Positions 47,246 through 57,031 of a DNA stretch of 64,000 nt are shown one piece after another. Below the pieces are notes generated by a model. The model did no database searches and was not told where the DNA came from. It saw nothing but the letters and a program-made list of their open reading frames with translations. The position numbers and the translations under genes were made by a program. Source of the stretch: an uncultured Porphyromonadaceae bacterium (GTDB lineage Bacteria; Bacteroidota; Bacteroidia; Bacteroidales; Muribaculaceae). Location of the stretch: contig CAMWVE010000007.1 in NCBI GenBank assembly GCA_947177685.1, forward strand, positions 1 through 64,000. The letters are read 5' to 3'. Within the stretch, counting starts at the first letter, position 1; the number at the start of each line of letters is the position of its first letter.

Positions 47246-49492
47246 TCATATTTTCAATCGCAGTGTGGCGCCCACTGTGCGCGGCTTGCCCCGCTGCAGA
47301 AAGGCGTTGCCCACCGAAACAAAGTAGAACACATCGTATCGGGTCGAGGTCAGATTTTCCCCCCACAGCTGAACGGAGTATTTCGGTGTCTCATAGGTGA
47401 CCGATGCCTCCGGCAGCAAATAGAAGTTCTGGCGCACGGAGTTTGCCTCGTCCCAGTAGATATCCCCTACCCCGCGTGTGGCAGCATGAAACAGCAGTTT
47501 TGCCGATCCGCGCAGGTCAAGGGTGTAGTCAACCCCGGCATAGAGCGTGTTTGATGGAGCGTAGGGCACATGCTTCCCCTTGTAGTCGATCTTTCCGTTG
47601 TTGAATTTCACGAATTTGGCATTGGTGTGACCGTATGCACCGCTGATTTCCAGATTTTTAACCGGTGTCCATTTCAGCGACAGCTCCATGCCGTAGCTGC
47701 GGGTTTTGCCGGCGTTGGTCATGATGCGCCCGGTGGTCGTCCCCTCGGGGAACATGGTCAGCTGCTGGTTGCGGCAGTCGATGTAGAACATCGATGCGTT
47801 ACCCGAAAGGTGCGCCTCGGCAATGTCGAACCATCCGCCAAGCTCATAGTTCCAGCTTGACTCAGGCTTATAGCTGATGATTTCTTCCGGATTGTAAATC
47901 GACGCGAGTCCAAGCTCTGCCATCAGCGCCTGCTGCAACACGTCGGAGAACATCTGGGTGTTATAGCCGCCTGCCTTGTAACCTTTTGACACAGTGAAAT
48001 ATACGCGGTTGACTTGACGTTTGTCGAAACTATAGTCGAGCGTCACCTTTGGCAACAGCTGCAGGAAATGCTGCGACAGCGAGCCACGCTCGTCGAGGTT
48101 TACTTTTTCGTGGCTGAACACTTCCCACGGCTCCACGGTACTGTTCCAGCGGGTGTAAGAAGTGGAGGTGTAGTTATGATAGTCTATGCCTACTTTTTCG
48201 TAGTCCAGACGCAGGTCAGCCGTAACGGTGAAATGGTTCAGCGAATAACTTGCGCTGCCATAGAGCGCTGCTCCGCGGTCAGGAATCAGAAAATCGCTGG
48301 CAAGGACAAACGTGCGGTCGTCCCAGCGGATGGGATAGCGTATCTCAGGGCGGTTGAAATGATCCTCGATAAGCCCCTTGATGCCGTCATCCTTAAATGT
48401 TACCGGCGCGCTCATGTTGGTACGTTTGTAGAAGCCGAACAGTCCGCCGAGCCACGACAGACCTTGCTCCTTGCGTCGACTGACCACGAAATCCTGCGTG
48501 AACGCCCACTCGTGGCGTTTCTGCGTAAGCGTGAAGTAACTGATGGGGAGGAAATCCTGATCAAGGGTCATGTCATCGTTGATATACTGAAAACTGCTTA
48601 TGGATGAAAGGTTTACGCCTGACTCGCCGAAGCGGTGACGCAGTGTCAATCCATCGGCTACACCAAGGCGCTTGTAGTAGCAAGTGTCGTTATAGGCAAT
48701 TTTCCCCGACTCTATCGACTGATAGGGGTAGCCTCCCTGCCGGCTCACATTCACCGAGGTTACATTCTCGCCTCTGATGCCGCCGGCGTTGAAAGCATGC
48801 TTCATGCGCACTGACAGCTGATTCTCTTTGTCAGTCTTTTTGCCGTTGTACTCATTGCGGAAAAAGCCGTCAGTGTGCCCGTAGGATACCGACAGCGAAC
48901 TGCCCCACCCGGCGTTCCACCGGTGATAGGCGCTGACCGAGGCGTTGACGGTGTTTTCCAACCCGTATTGCAGCATGGCGCGCACACCCTGATAGCGTAG
49001 CGGCGAAAGGGTGTAAAGGTTTATCAGTCCGCCCATGGTGTTGCGCCCGTACTTGGTGCTCTGCGGACCGCGATACACCTCTATGCGGTCAATGTCCGCA
49101 AGGTCGAAGTCGTAGTTGTCTTTGTTCAGATAAGGTATGTTGTCAACATTCAGCCCCACCACCGGCTGATCGATGCGGGCGCCCAGTCCGCGCACATAGA
49201 TCGACGAGGTCATGCGCGAGCCATAGTCGGGGATGTAGAAATTGGGCACAAGCTCGGTGGCTGTCTTGAGGTTCAGAATGTCATCACGCTCAATCTGCTT
49301 CTCATCGATCACCGTCACTGATGTCTGCAACTGCTGCGTCGCGGCGCCCACATTCTTAATGCCTGTCACCGACACGGCAGGCAGCGTCACCGTTGAATCG
49401 CTCCACTCCTCGTTGCATACGACCGCACCCCGCACGCTTGTGGAGGCGGCGCATAACAGTAGCACCGAGGCTGTCAGTTGGCAGAGTTTCAT
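47246..49492 (-). CDS. TonB-dependent outer-membrane receptor
   Basis: Protein of 748 residues. Signal peptide (1-22) and a TonB-box-like segment near 32-45 (STVTLPAVSVTG) precede the plug domain (about 55-170, ending YRGPQSTKYGRNTMGGLINLYT) and a 22-strand barrel ending in TVGATLRLKI. It lacks the N-terminal carboxypeptidase-like domain of SusC proteins and resembles siderophore or metal-complex receptors. The substrate is unknown. Energy comes from TonB/ExbBD encoded elsewhere. TAACTTTG at 49524-49531 is a likely -7 element. Confidence 0.88.
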   Translation of the reverse strand: MKLCQLTASVLLLCAASTSVRGAVVCNEEWSDSTVTLPAVSVTGIKNVGAATQQLQTSVTVIDEKQIERDDILNLKTATELVPNFYIPDYGSRMTSSIYVRGLGARIDQPVVGLNVDNIPYLNKDNYDFDLADIDRIEVYRGPQSTKYGRNTMGGLINLYTLSPLRYQGVRAMLQYGLENTVNASVSAYHRWNAGWGSSLSVSYGHTDGFFRNEYNGKKTDKENQLSVRMKHAFNAGGIRGENVTSVNVSRQGGYPYQSIESGKIAYNDTCYYKRLGVADGLTLRHRFGESGVNLSSISSFQYINDDMTLDQDFLPISYFTLTQKRHEWAFTQDFVVSRRKEQGLSWLGGLFGFYKRTNMSAPVTFKDDGIKGLIEDHFNRPEIRYPIRWDDRTFVLASDFLIPDRGAALYGSASYSLNHFTVTADLRLDYEKVGIDYHNYTSTSYTRWNSTVEPWEVFSHEKVNLDERGSLSQHFLQLLPKVTLDYSFDKRQVNRVYFTVSKGYKAGGYNTQMFSDVLQQALMAELGLASIYNPEEIISYKPESSWNYELGGWFDIAEAHLSGNASMFYIDCRNQQLTMFPEGTTTGRIMTNAGKTRSYGMELSLKWTPVKNLEISGAYGHTNAKFVKFNNGKIDYKGKHVPYAPSNTLYAGVDYTLDLRGSAKLLFHAATRGVGDIYWDEANSVRQNFYLLPEASVTYETPKYSVQLWGENLTSTRYDVFYFVSVGNAFLQRGKPRTVGATLRLKI

Positions 49493-49523
49493 TTCCGGAT
49501 ATGTAGCGATAATGATTAGGATG

Positions 49524-49531
49524 CAAAGTTA
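49524..49531 (-). promoter_or_regulatory. -7 element of the TonB receptor operon
   Basis: TAACTTTG on the minus strand, 31 nt before the receptor start, without a clear TTTG upstream. It may need an activator or iron-type regulator; no Fur-like box was recognised. Confidence 0.4.
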
Positions 49532-49698
49532 CACATTCTTTTCCGGAAAACAGCGTCTCCTGCGCGTGCATTTTCTTAAATAAAGCAAAAATTAGCGCGT
49601 CAGATTTCCGCAACTTGAAGATTTTGCGTAAATTTACACAAAATTTTTCTGCCACGGTCTGCCCCGACCGCAAACCACATTTATCATTCAGAAGCATC

Positions 49699-50259
49699 AT
49701 GTCAAAAGAAATACCTGCCGAACAGCCCGCTCTGGAGTCACGACTGCGTGATTCAGCCACTTGCCGTGATGCTTTTACGGAGGTGATAAACCTCTATTCC
49801 GAACCGCTCTACTGGCAGATCCGTAGGCTGGTTCAGAACCACGACGATGCCAACGACCTGCTCCAGAACACTTTCATGAAAGCATGGTCATCGATCGAGA
49901 ATTTCCGAGGCGATGCCAAGCTCTCGACATGGCTCTACAAAATCGCCATCAACGAAAGCATCTCGTTTCTGGCACGCGAACGCAAACGGCTCAGCATTTC
50001 AATCGACGATGAGGCATCGATGCTGGTCAACGCCATCGAAGCCGACACCGAAATCGACGGCGACCAACTGGCGCTGAAACTGCGTAAGGCTATCGCCTCA
50101 CTCCCTGAAAAACAGCGCATTGTGTTCAACATGAAATACTACGACGACATGAAATACGAGCAGATGTCCGAAATTCTCGGCACATCGGTCGGAGCCCTCA
50201 AAGCATCATATCACCTCGCAGTAAAAAAAATTGAACAATATTTTGCTGAAACCGATTAA
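49699..50259 (+). CDS. ECF-type RNA polymerase sigma factor
   Basis: Protein of 186 residues. Region 2 (about 22-85) has DDANDLLQNTFMKAWSSIENF and WLYKIAINESISFL; region 4 (about 130-182) has LPEKQRIVFNMKYYDDMKYEQMSEIL and the helix-turn-helix SVGALKASYHLA. An in-frame ATG 28 codons upstream (49615) exists, but the extra residues are not sigma-like, so 49699 was chosen. It is followed by a small membrane protein and a Spy-like periplasmic protein, an arrangement suggesting envelope-stress control. Confidence 0.92.
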   Translation: MSKEIPAEQPALESRLRDSATCRDAFTEVINLYSEPLYWQIRRLVQNHDDANDLLQNTFMKAWSSIENFRGDAKLSTWLYKIAINESISFLARERKRLSISIDDEASMLVNAIEADTEIDGDQLALKLRKAIASLPEKQRIVFNMKYYDDMKYEQMSEILGTSVGALKASYHLAVKKIEQYFAETD

Positions 50260-50303
50260 ACCATCGACCCTCAAAAAAGTCATACATAATAAAACATAAC
50301 AAC

Positions 50304-50756
50304 ATGAAGCAACTACCGAAAATATTGAACGATATTGACCGCCGCGACGGAATGACCGTCCCGGAGGGCTATTTCGCCGATTTCGCTTCAAAAATGGCTC
50401 AGGCTCTCCCCGAAAAGCAGGAGGAACAGCCCGCTCAAAAACGCTCGGTATGGCTCAGAATCAGACCGTATGCCTACATGGCTGCCATGTTTGCCGGCAT
50501 CTGGCTGATGATGCAGATGTTCTCCATGATAAAGTCATCGGCGTCTGACCTCAACATTGAAAACTATCCTGCTGTCACCGCGGCACTCGACAATGACCAC
50601 TTCGACCCTTATGTCATTGAAATCGACGACCGCGAAATCCTTGAATCGATGTACAACGAAGGCTACACAGCCCGCGACATCTATATCATGGACGAGGACT
50701 CGCTCGATACTGATGGCTTCTTTGAGGATGATTTAACCGAAACTGTTGTGAACTAA
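50304..50756 (+). CDS. Small membrane protein, candidate anti-sigma factor
   Basis: Protein of 150 residues. A cytoplasmic N-terminal part (1-50, beginning KQLPKILNDIDRRDGMTVPEGYF) is followed by one membrane helix (about 56-76) and an acidic C-terminal domain. This fits a membrane-anchored anti-sigma or regulator, and its position 44 nt after the ECF sigma gene supports this. It has no zinc-binding anti-sigma motif. The PEGYF segment is common in Bacteroidales proteins beside ECF sigma genes. Confidence 0.6.
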   Translation: MKQLPKILNDIDRRDGMTVPEGYFADFASKMAQALPEKQEEQPAQKRSVWLRIRPYAYMAAMFAGIWLMMQMFSMIKSSASDLNIENYPAVTAALDNDHFDPYVIEIDDREILESMYNEGYTARDIYIMDEDSLDTDGFFEDDLTETVVN

Positions 50757-50769
50757 GAGCTTAAAGTCT

Positions 50770-51243
50770 ATGAAAAAATTCAGTATTGTTTTTGTCACAC
50801 TCCTTGCGCTGATGTTGCCCGCTATTTCCTCGGCGGCGCCTCAGACCGACGGTCGCAAGCAGTTCTTCAAAGAAATACGCGAGTACAAGCACAAGTTCCT
50901 CTCAAGGGAACTGGGACTCTCTAAAGAGCAGGAGCAGAAATTTTTCCCCATCTATGACCAGATGGAGGACGAGACTGACAAACTTCAGGAAGAAACCCGC
51001 GACTTGGAGGAGAAAGTACGCGAGGCTGACAACCCTTCCGATCTGGAGTATGAAAAAGCTACCGACGCCATTTTCGAATTGAAAATGAAAGAAGGCGAAA
51101 TAGAAAAATCTTACCTTGAACAATTCCGTACCGTTTTGACTGACAAGCAGTTGTTCAACCTCAAAAATGCCGAACGGAATTTCAACCGCGACCTGATGAA
51201 GCAGCACAACCGGCTCCGTCAGAAGAAAAACAAAGCTCAGTAA
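50770..51243 (+). CDS. Periplasmic Spy/CpxP-like helical protein
   Basis: Protein of 157 residues with a signal peptide (1-23). The mature part is helical and highly charged (KHKFLSRELGLSKEQEQKFFPIYDQME, then a coiled-coil region), resembling CpxP/Spy-type chaperones with LTxxQ-like repeats (LTDKQLFNL). It is 13 nt after the membrane protein and ends at a strong terminator, making a three-gene sigma unit. It may act as a periplasmic stress sensor or chaperone; this is inferred from fold type and context. Confidence 0.65.
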   Translation: MKKFSIVFVTLLALMLPAISSAAPQTDGRKQFFKEIREYKHKFLSRELGLSKEQEQKFFPIYDQMEDETDKLQEETRDLEEKVREADNPSDLEYEKATDAIFELKMKEGEIEKSYLEQFRTVLTDKQLFNLKNAERNFNRDLMKQHNRLRQKKNKAQ

Positions 51244-51263
51244 TCCATTTACATAACCTTTTT

Positions 51264-51311
51264 GAGGAACACGCCGGCTGACTAACGGTCATAGGTGCGT
51301 TTCCTCTTTTT
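51264..51311 (+). terminator. Terminator of the ECF sigma unit
   Basis: GAGGAA pairs with TTCCTC (51264-51269 with 51301-51306), and ACGC with GCGT inside, with one bulged C, followed by TTTTTATTTAT. It lies 20 nt after the Spy-like gene. Confidence 0.75.
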
Positions 51312-51327
51312 ATTTATCTCACCGGCA

Positions 51328-54300
51328 ATGAAGAAGTTATATCTGATCCTTTTGCTAACCTTATTTCCTGTCATGAACCTGCTCGCTCAAGACTCGCCAT
51401 TCAAAAAACCGGACTTTGCCTTTCCGAAACAGGTGACCGAAACTTGGCAGAAGGAACTCGACAAAGGGTTGAAACTGAACGATAATCCGCTGATAATGCG
51501 CTCACTGCTCAACCTGTGGGTAGCCTCAACTGAAATATCGCATGACAACCGCGCGCCATTCCTCAAAAAACTGAGCGACCTGTCGCAGAAAAGCGGCAGG
51601 AACCCTGAGTTACACGCTCTGATTGACCTGTTGCAGGCTGAGATTTACTGTGACATTTACACGGATGACCGCTGGACCTACGACCGGCGGAAACTGCCGC
51701 TCACTCCGCTGCCTGACGACTTCACCGAGTGGTCAGGCGATCAGTTCCGCTACAAAATCAGCTCATTGCTGAAATCCGCTCTCAGCAGTCCTGAACCGCT
51801 CGTCAAAACTCCGCTCACCAAATACAAGGGTGTCATAACCCCTTCGAAATACCCCATGTTCTACCCCTCGCTGCTCAGTTTCGTGGCTTATAAAGCACTG
51901 TCGATCAACAGCAATGCGGGTGATTCATTTGACAGTGGCAAAGAAATCAGGAATCTGACCTATCGCGCCCTGCTGAACTGTCAGCCTGCCAACAGCCCCG
52001 AGCTGTTCATGGCTTTCGTGCAGTCTGACGACACCAAGGAGCCGATGATCGACATCTACCGCCGTTACAAAGATAAATGGTACTCCGGACTGGCACTGTT
52101 GAAAAGCAGTGAACTTGACAGCCGCAGCCGATATTTCGAGATGAAGGAGTATATGAAACTCTATCCGGAATCGCCCCTGAACGATTGCATGAAGTGTGAG
52201 ATGCAGCAGCTCATGGAAGGTCGTTTACGCTATAACATGCCTGAAAAAGTCGCCAAAGGGGTGCCGTTCGACCTGTCGGTGGATATTGAAAACATTCCCC
52301 GCGCACATCTGATGCTATACACCATCAAGGAAGTTCCCGCACGCTACGGCACAAATAAAGTGCTTGACAAACAGGTGTGTGACACTCTGATTGTCAACGA
52401 TATAGATGGACCGTTTAAAAAGCGTGTGAAACTGCAGTTCACCGCTCCTGACTATGGGCAATACACCGTGGTGGCTCTCCCCGAAGGGATAGAACCGAAT
52501 TTCGATGGCGGCTACCTGCGGACCATCACCTGTTCCGACCTGTTTCTGATGGTGGCTTCGGCTCCGACAGCCGATAACCTGTCGCTCTTCTCCACCTTTG
52601 TCGCTGACTTTACCACCGGGTTACCCATGGAAGGTGTGAAAGTGATGGGCGACACAATCAGAAATAAACCGCATCTGCACTACGCAGGCACCACCGACCA
52701 AGAGGGACGGGCTGACATTTTTGCCGGCTACAGAGTGCGTGCAGAAAAAGGTGCCGACAAATGGGCTCAGCCGGTGAGCGTCAGCAGCACACGCTACACC
52801 CCCCTGCCCGATGTTATGTCAACCGTGACAACCTCGCTCCCCATCTATCACTTCGGCGATGAGGTAGAATGGCTCGCCGTGGTCTATAACTTCAATACCC
52901 CCACCGGCAACAAAGTACTGCCTGACAAGGAGTTAAGCGTAACGCTATTGAACGCCAACGGCACGGAGGTGACTTCGGTAATCGGCAAAACCGACAGTTG
53001 GGGCAGAATGACCGGCAAATTCACCCTGCCTGTCTCCGGACTCGCAGGAAATTTCATGATACGCATCACTTATCCCGATGAAGCGCGCGTCCTCGGCGGC
53101 ACACGCTTTGTCGTATCGGATTACAAACTGCCCACATTCACTGTAGAGATAAGGGACATTCGCCGAAATTCACCTGAGCCTGATGCCGTGACCTTGTCCG
53201 GTCTGGCTCAGACCTACTCTCACTTCCCCGTGGCTAATGCCAAGGTGATGGTCAACGTGGAGATTTCCGACAGCTGGCGCTGGTGGTTCTCGTCAAGGAA
53301 AAACCTGACAAATATCGAAGCTGTCACCGATGACGCAGGCATTTTCACAGTGACGATTCCGGCTGACACTCTCCGCGCCCATGCCGGCGACCGTGCTGTC
53401 TACGTCACTGCCAGCGTCACCTCACCCGGTGGCGAAACTCGCGCCGCATCAGCCACTTTCGTCATGGGCAAGCCATATTACATCTCAGCTGACATTGACA
53501 ATAACCTTGAGGTCAGCACCCCGGCAAACCTCAACATCGGGTTCATGACACCCACCTTCGACAAAGTCAACCTGCCGGCTACGCTGAAACTATACCGCAG
53601 TGTTCCCGAAACCAATAATGATGAGATTGCAGCTTTTGATTTTATTGAAATTGCGGTAGAGGATGATGGACAGTCCTATTCCCGCGAAGGAGAACCTGCA
53701 TACTCGTTTACCCTCGCTGACTCCTCGAAGCCGGTCGACCTGTCAAAAGTGGAGTCCGGCATGTATGACTTCGTGATTGCACCCGTCGACACCACTCTCG
53801 CCGAGCCGCTGACCGTGCGTGACATATTCGTTTACGACAAAAATCAGTCGGACTTCCCCCTCGACGAAATGGCGTGGACTCCGTTCTCCGACGGTCAGAC
53901 CATCATGTTCCACTCGCAGACCGGCGAAATTCTTGTAGGCACTGACCGCGAAAACCTCAACATGCTCTGCATTGTCGCCACCAACGACTCCCTTATTTCC
54001 ACCCGTTGGATTTCTTTCCGCAAAGGAATGAACCATCTGGCATTAACTCTGCCCGACGGCGTCACTGAAGCATCGGTCAATCTGAGCGGTGTCAACAATG
54101 GCGATGTGGCAGTCATGCGTTATAAAATAGTCACCCCCGGCAACACACGCAGTCTGGATTTCAAAATTGAAAGTTTCCGCGACAAGGTGACTCCGCTCTC
54201 TACCGAAACATGGAAATTCCGTGCCAACATGATTCAAGGCACTGACACCGTCGGCACCCCTGCTGCCGTCATGCTTCGCCTTTTCTCTCAGGCTGTCAAT

Positions 54301-56895
54301 GACTTGGCACAGATGCGCGACATTCATTTCTTCAGCCCCCGCGCCACCGTGCTGACCGGATTTTTCTCCATGCGCAACAACCGCTTCAGCAATTATTACT
54401 CAACACCGCCTACCATGAGGAGTCCTATATATCCTTTCGTGAGCTTCCCCTCATTTGAGCTATATCGTTATAGCGATACTGATTACGAATGTGAGCGGAT
54501 CTATGCTGAGGATATGTTGATGGCGAACACAACCGTCAAAATGGCAAGCACCAACTTCGACCACGCCGCTCCCGCAGTGGTGCGTTCCTTTAAAGAAGAA
54601 GTGATGACCGATGAAGAAGCAGCGGAAGCTGAAACAGGAGGTAGTGGTGCCGATACTCAGAAGGAGCAATATCGTCCGAGCGAAGTGCCGCTGGCGCTCT
54701 TTGAGCCTATGTTGGTCACCAATCCCGACGGTACTCTGGAGTACAGCGTGACCTTCCCCGACGCCTCCACCACATGGCTGCTGAACGCTACCGCATATAC
54801 TGACCGCGTTTATTCGGCAAATGTCAGCGAACGCATCGTGGCTGCCCACCCCTTGATGGTGCAGACATCGTTGCCGCGCTTCATGCGTTTGGGCGACAAA
54901 GCCACTCTCTCTGCCACCATTATGAACAATTCGGGCGAGAACCTCCCGGAGATTGCCACACGTTTCGAAGCCATCGACCCTGCAACAGGCAGCGTCATGT
55001 CATTCGCCGAAGAACGGATATCGCTTGATAACGGTCAGATGAAAGTTGTCAGCATGCAGCTCTATGCCGACCGACTCTCGCCCGGACTGATAATCCGTGC
55101 CAAAGCCTCAGGCGGCAAATATGCCGACGGAGAGCAGGCGATGATTGCTGTTCTGGAAGCCTCGCAGCCGGTCTACGAAACAACACCTTTCTACCTCAAC
55201 CCCTCGCAAAAATCAACCCACATTGATGTCAACGCCGGCAACGATGCTAAGGTCACTCTGGAATTCTACCAGAACCCCACATGGAGCGTGGTCACCGCAC
55301 TGCCCGGATTGCGTCACGAAACATACACCACTCCCATCGATGCCGCCGCAGCCATCGGATCGGCAGCAATAGCCGAGAACCTACTGAAACGGAATCCCGG
55401 AATTGCCACCGCAATACGTCAGTGGCTCGACTCTGACCGCTCCGACTCCACATTGGTATCCATGCTTGAGCGCAACCCCGACTTGAAAATCGCTCTGCTT
55501 GAAGCAACCCCGTGGATAACCGACGCCATGAACGACACTCAGCGCATGCAGCGCCTCGCACTGCTGTTCGACCGCAAGGAAATTGCAGCAGTCTATGCCA
55601 CAGCCATAGAAAGTCTCGCTCAGTTGCAGCGCTCCAAGGGGTGGGCATGGGTAAATATTTACAATGATCCCGACGAGTGGGCAACAGCGATAACGCTCGA
55701 AATACTGGGCTACATCAAGAGCCTCGGTTATCTCCCTGACGACAAACGCCTTGACTCAATGATAAAAAATGCAGTGGAATATTTCGACTCACAGGTAATT
55801 GAAAAGTCGAAATTGAGAGGTAAACCCTATGTCAACATGACATATCCGCTGATTCGCGCACCGTTCACCAATGTGCGCCAGCCGTCGGCTGCCCGTGCCG
55901 TCACTGAAGCCACCATTCAGAACACCATTGCACATTGGAAGGAATACTCCACACGCGACAAAGCCTTCGCTGCCATAATTCTGGCACAGCACAACTACCA
56001 CTCCACCGCACGCCACATCGTCTCATCCATCGCCGAATTCGCCATCGAGACTCCCTACCGTGGAATCTATTGGGATAAAGCCAACATAGGAACCACGGCG
56101 CGCATACTTCAGGCTTACGCGCTCACCGGTCAACCGCGCGAGCAGATCGATGCCATCCGTCAGTGGCTCATACTCAACAAAGCCGCGAATAACTGGGGGA
56201 ATTCAATCGATACCTCATGCATAATCTACAACATTCTCGCCACCGGATCGCAATGGACATCGCTTTCTCCCGGCTCAACACTGGTGAAAGTCGACGACAC
56301 CGAGTTCATGCCTGACAAAGTGGACAACATCACCGGTTATTTCCGCGCCGACCTCTCACAGTCGTTCCATGGCGAGCCGGTCAAGATAGGCATTTTCCGC
56401 ACCGGCGACACCCCTGCCTACGGTTCGGTCTACACCGTCAGCACCCAACAGATGGACTCCATACAGGCTGCCTCATGTCCCGAACTGAGCATATCCAAGC
56501 GGTTCCTTGTCAGAGTTGACTCAGCCGATGGCGAAACATGGCGTGAAAGCACCGAGTTCCATGTCGGTGACGTAGTCAAGGTGTCAATGACCATCAAGGT
56601 CACTGAGGAAATGCAGTATGTAACCATTATTGACAATCGTGCCGGCACACTGGAACCGGTCAATCAGCTCCCGGAAAATCTTATGACCGGACGAAGCCGA
56701 TTCTACCGTCAGACTGACAACTCTTCTTCGCGCTGCTTCACCAACTACCTCCCCAAAGGCACCTATATCCTTGAACAGACCTTCACGGTCACCCATCCGG
56801 GCGAGTTCACCTCAGGAATAGCCACCATCCAGAGCCAGTATGCTCCGCAATACACAGCCCACTCTGCCGGCTTCATCCTCAAAGTCACCGACTGA
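51328..56895 (+). CDS. Alpha-2-macroglobulin family protein lacking the thioester motif
   Basis: Protein of 1855 residues with a signal peptide (about 1-20, ending NLLAQ). It has repeated macroglobulin-type beta domains (for example AYTDRVYSANVSERIVAAHPL and LPRFMRLGDKATLSATIMNN), then a helical toroid region. At the place where bacterial alpha-2-macroglobulins carry CxEQ, the sequence reads LRHETYTTPIDAAAA, so no thioester can form. It may still trap or bind proteases or have a structural envelope role. An upstream in-frame ATG (51295) lies inside the terminator hairpin and was rejected. It is a single-gene unit. Confidence 0.85.
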   Translation: MKKLYLILLLTLFPVMNLLAQDSPFKKPDFAFPKQVTETWQKELDKGLKLNDNPLIMRSLLNLWVASTEISHDNRAPFLKKLSDLSQKSGRNPELHALIDLLQAEIYCDIYTDDRWTYDRRKLPLTPLPDDFTEWSGDQFRYKISSLLKSALSSPEPLVKTPLTKYKGVITPSKYPMFYPSLLSFVAYKALSINSNAGDSFDSGKEIRNLTYRALLNCQPANSPELFMAFVQSDDTKEPMIDIYRRYKDKWYSGLALLKSSELDSRSRYFEMKEYMKLYPESPLNDCMKCEMQQLMEGRLRYNMPEKVAKGVPFDLSVDIENIPRAHLMLYTIKEVPARYGTNKVLDKQVCDTLIVNDIDGPFKKRVKLQFTAPDYGQYTVVALPEGIEPNFDGGYLRTITCSDLFLMVASAPTADNLSLFSTFVADFTTGLPMEGVKVMGDTIRNKPHLHYAGTTDQEGRADIFAGYRVRAEKGADKWAQPVSVSSTRYTPLPDVMSTVTTSLPIYHFGDEVEWLAVVYNFNTPTGNKVLPDKELSVTLLNANGTEVTSVIGKTDSWGRMTGKFTLPVSGLAGNFMIRITYPDEARVLGGTRFVVSDYKLPTFTVEIRDIRRNSPEPDAVTLSGLAQTYSHFPVANAKVMVNVEISDSWRWWFSSRKNLTNIEAVTDDAGIFTVTIPADTLRAHAGDRAVYVTASVTSPGGETRAASATFVMGKPYYISADIDNNLEVSTPANLNIGFMTPTFDKVNLPATLKLYRSVPETNNDEIAAFDFIEIAVEDDGQSYSREGEPAYSFTLADSSKPVDLSKVESGMYDFVIAPVDTTLAEPLTVRDIFVYDKNQSDFPLDEMAWTPFSDGQTIMFHSQTGEILVGTDRENLNMLCIVATNDSLISTRWISFRKGMNHLALTLPDGVTEASVNLSGVNNGDVAVMRYKIVTPGNTRSLDFKIESFRDKVTPLSTETWKFRANMIQGTDTVGTPAAVMLRLFSQAVNDLAQMRDIHFFSPRATVLTGFFSMRNNRFSNYYSTPPTMRSPIYPFVSFPSFELYRYSDTDYECERIYAEDMLMANTTVKMASTNFDHAAPAVVRSFKEEVMTDEEAAEAETGGSGADTQKEQYRPSEVPLALFEPMLVTNPDGTLEYSVTFPDASTTWLLNATAYTDRVYSANVSERIVAAHPLMVQTSLPRFMRLGDKATLSATIMNNSGENLPEIATRFEAIDPATGSVMSFAEERISLDNGQMKVVSMQLYADRLSPGLIIRAKASGGKYADGEQAMIAVLEASQPVYETTPFYLNPSQKSTHIDVNAGNDAKVTLEFYQNPTWSVVTALPGLRHETYTTPIDAAAAIGSAAIAENLLKRNPGIATAIRQWLDSDRSDSTLVSMLERNPDLKIALLEATPWITDAMNDTQRMQRLALLFDRKEIAAVYATAIESLAQLQRSKGWAWVNIYNDPDEWATAITLEILGYIKSLGYLPDDKRLDSMIKNAVEYFDSQVIEKSKLRGKPYVNMTYPLIRAPFTNVRQPSAARAVTEATIQNTIAHWKEYSTRDKAFAAIILAQHNYHSTARHIVSSIAEFAIETPYRGIYWDKANIGTTARILQAYALTGQPREQIDAIRQWLILNKAANNWGNSIDTSCIIYNILATGSQWTSLSPGSTLVKVDDTEFMPDKVDNITGYFRADLSQSFHGEPVKIGIFRTGDTPAYGSVYTVSTQQMDSIQAASCPELSISKRFLVRVDSADGETWRESTEFHVGDVVKVSMTIKVTEEMQYVTIIDNRAGTLEPVNQLPENLMTGRSRFYRQTDNSSSRCFTNYLPKGTYILEQTFTVTHPGEFTSGIATIQSQYAPQYTAHSAGFILKVTD

Positions 56896-56924
56896 CAAAT
56901 TTTTATCAATTTCACAAACCAGTT

Positions 56925-56993
56925 TACCTCAAAAACATAAAGTAAATTACCTCAAAAATATAAAATAAAACACCTCAAAAATATAAAATAATT
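56925..56993 (+). repeat. Three tandem 23-bp repeats upstream of the ATPase gene
   Basis: Units start at 56925, 56948 and 56971 with an exact 23-bp period: TACCTCAAAAACATAAAGTA, TACCTCAAAAATATAAAATA and CACCTCAAAAATATAAAATA, each followed by 3 more bases. The second and third differ in few positions. They end at the -33 region of the promoter below and could bind a regulator. Confidence 0.75.
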
Positions 56994-57023
56994 TTGTCAA
57001 TTCAGATTAAATACCTAATTTTA
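56993..57023 (+). promoter_or_regulatory. Promoter of the DUF4143 ATPase gene, possibly leaderless
   Basis: TTTG (56993-56996) and TAATTTTA (57016-57023, one mismatch to TAnnTTTG) are 19 nt apart. Only 8 nt separate the -7 box from the ATG at 57032, so the message may start at or very near the start codon. Confidence 0.5.
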
Positions 57024-57031
57024 CACCTATT

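Noticed and set aside
56925..56993. CRISPR array
   Set aside because: Units are directly adjacent 23-mers without spacers and there are no cas genes.
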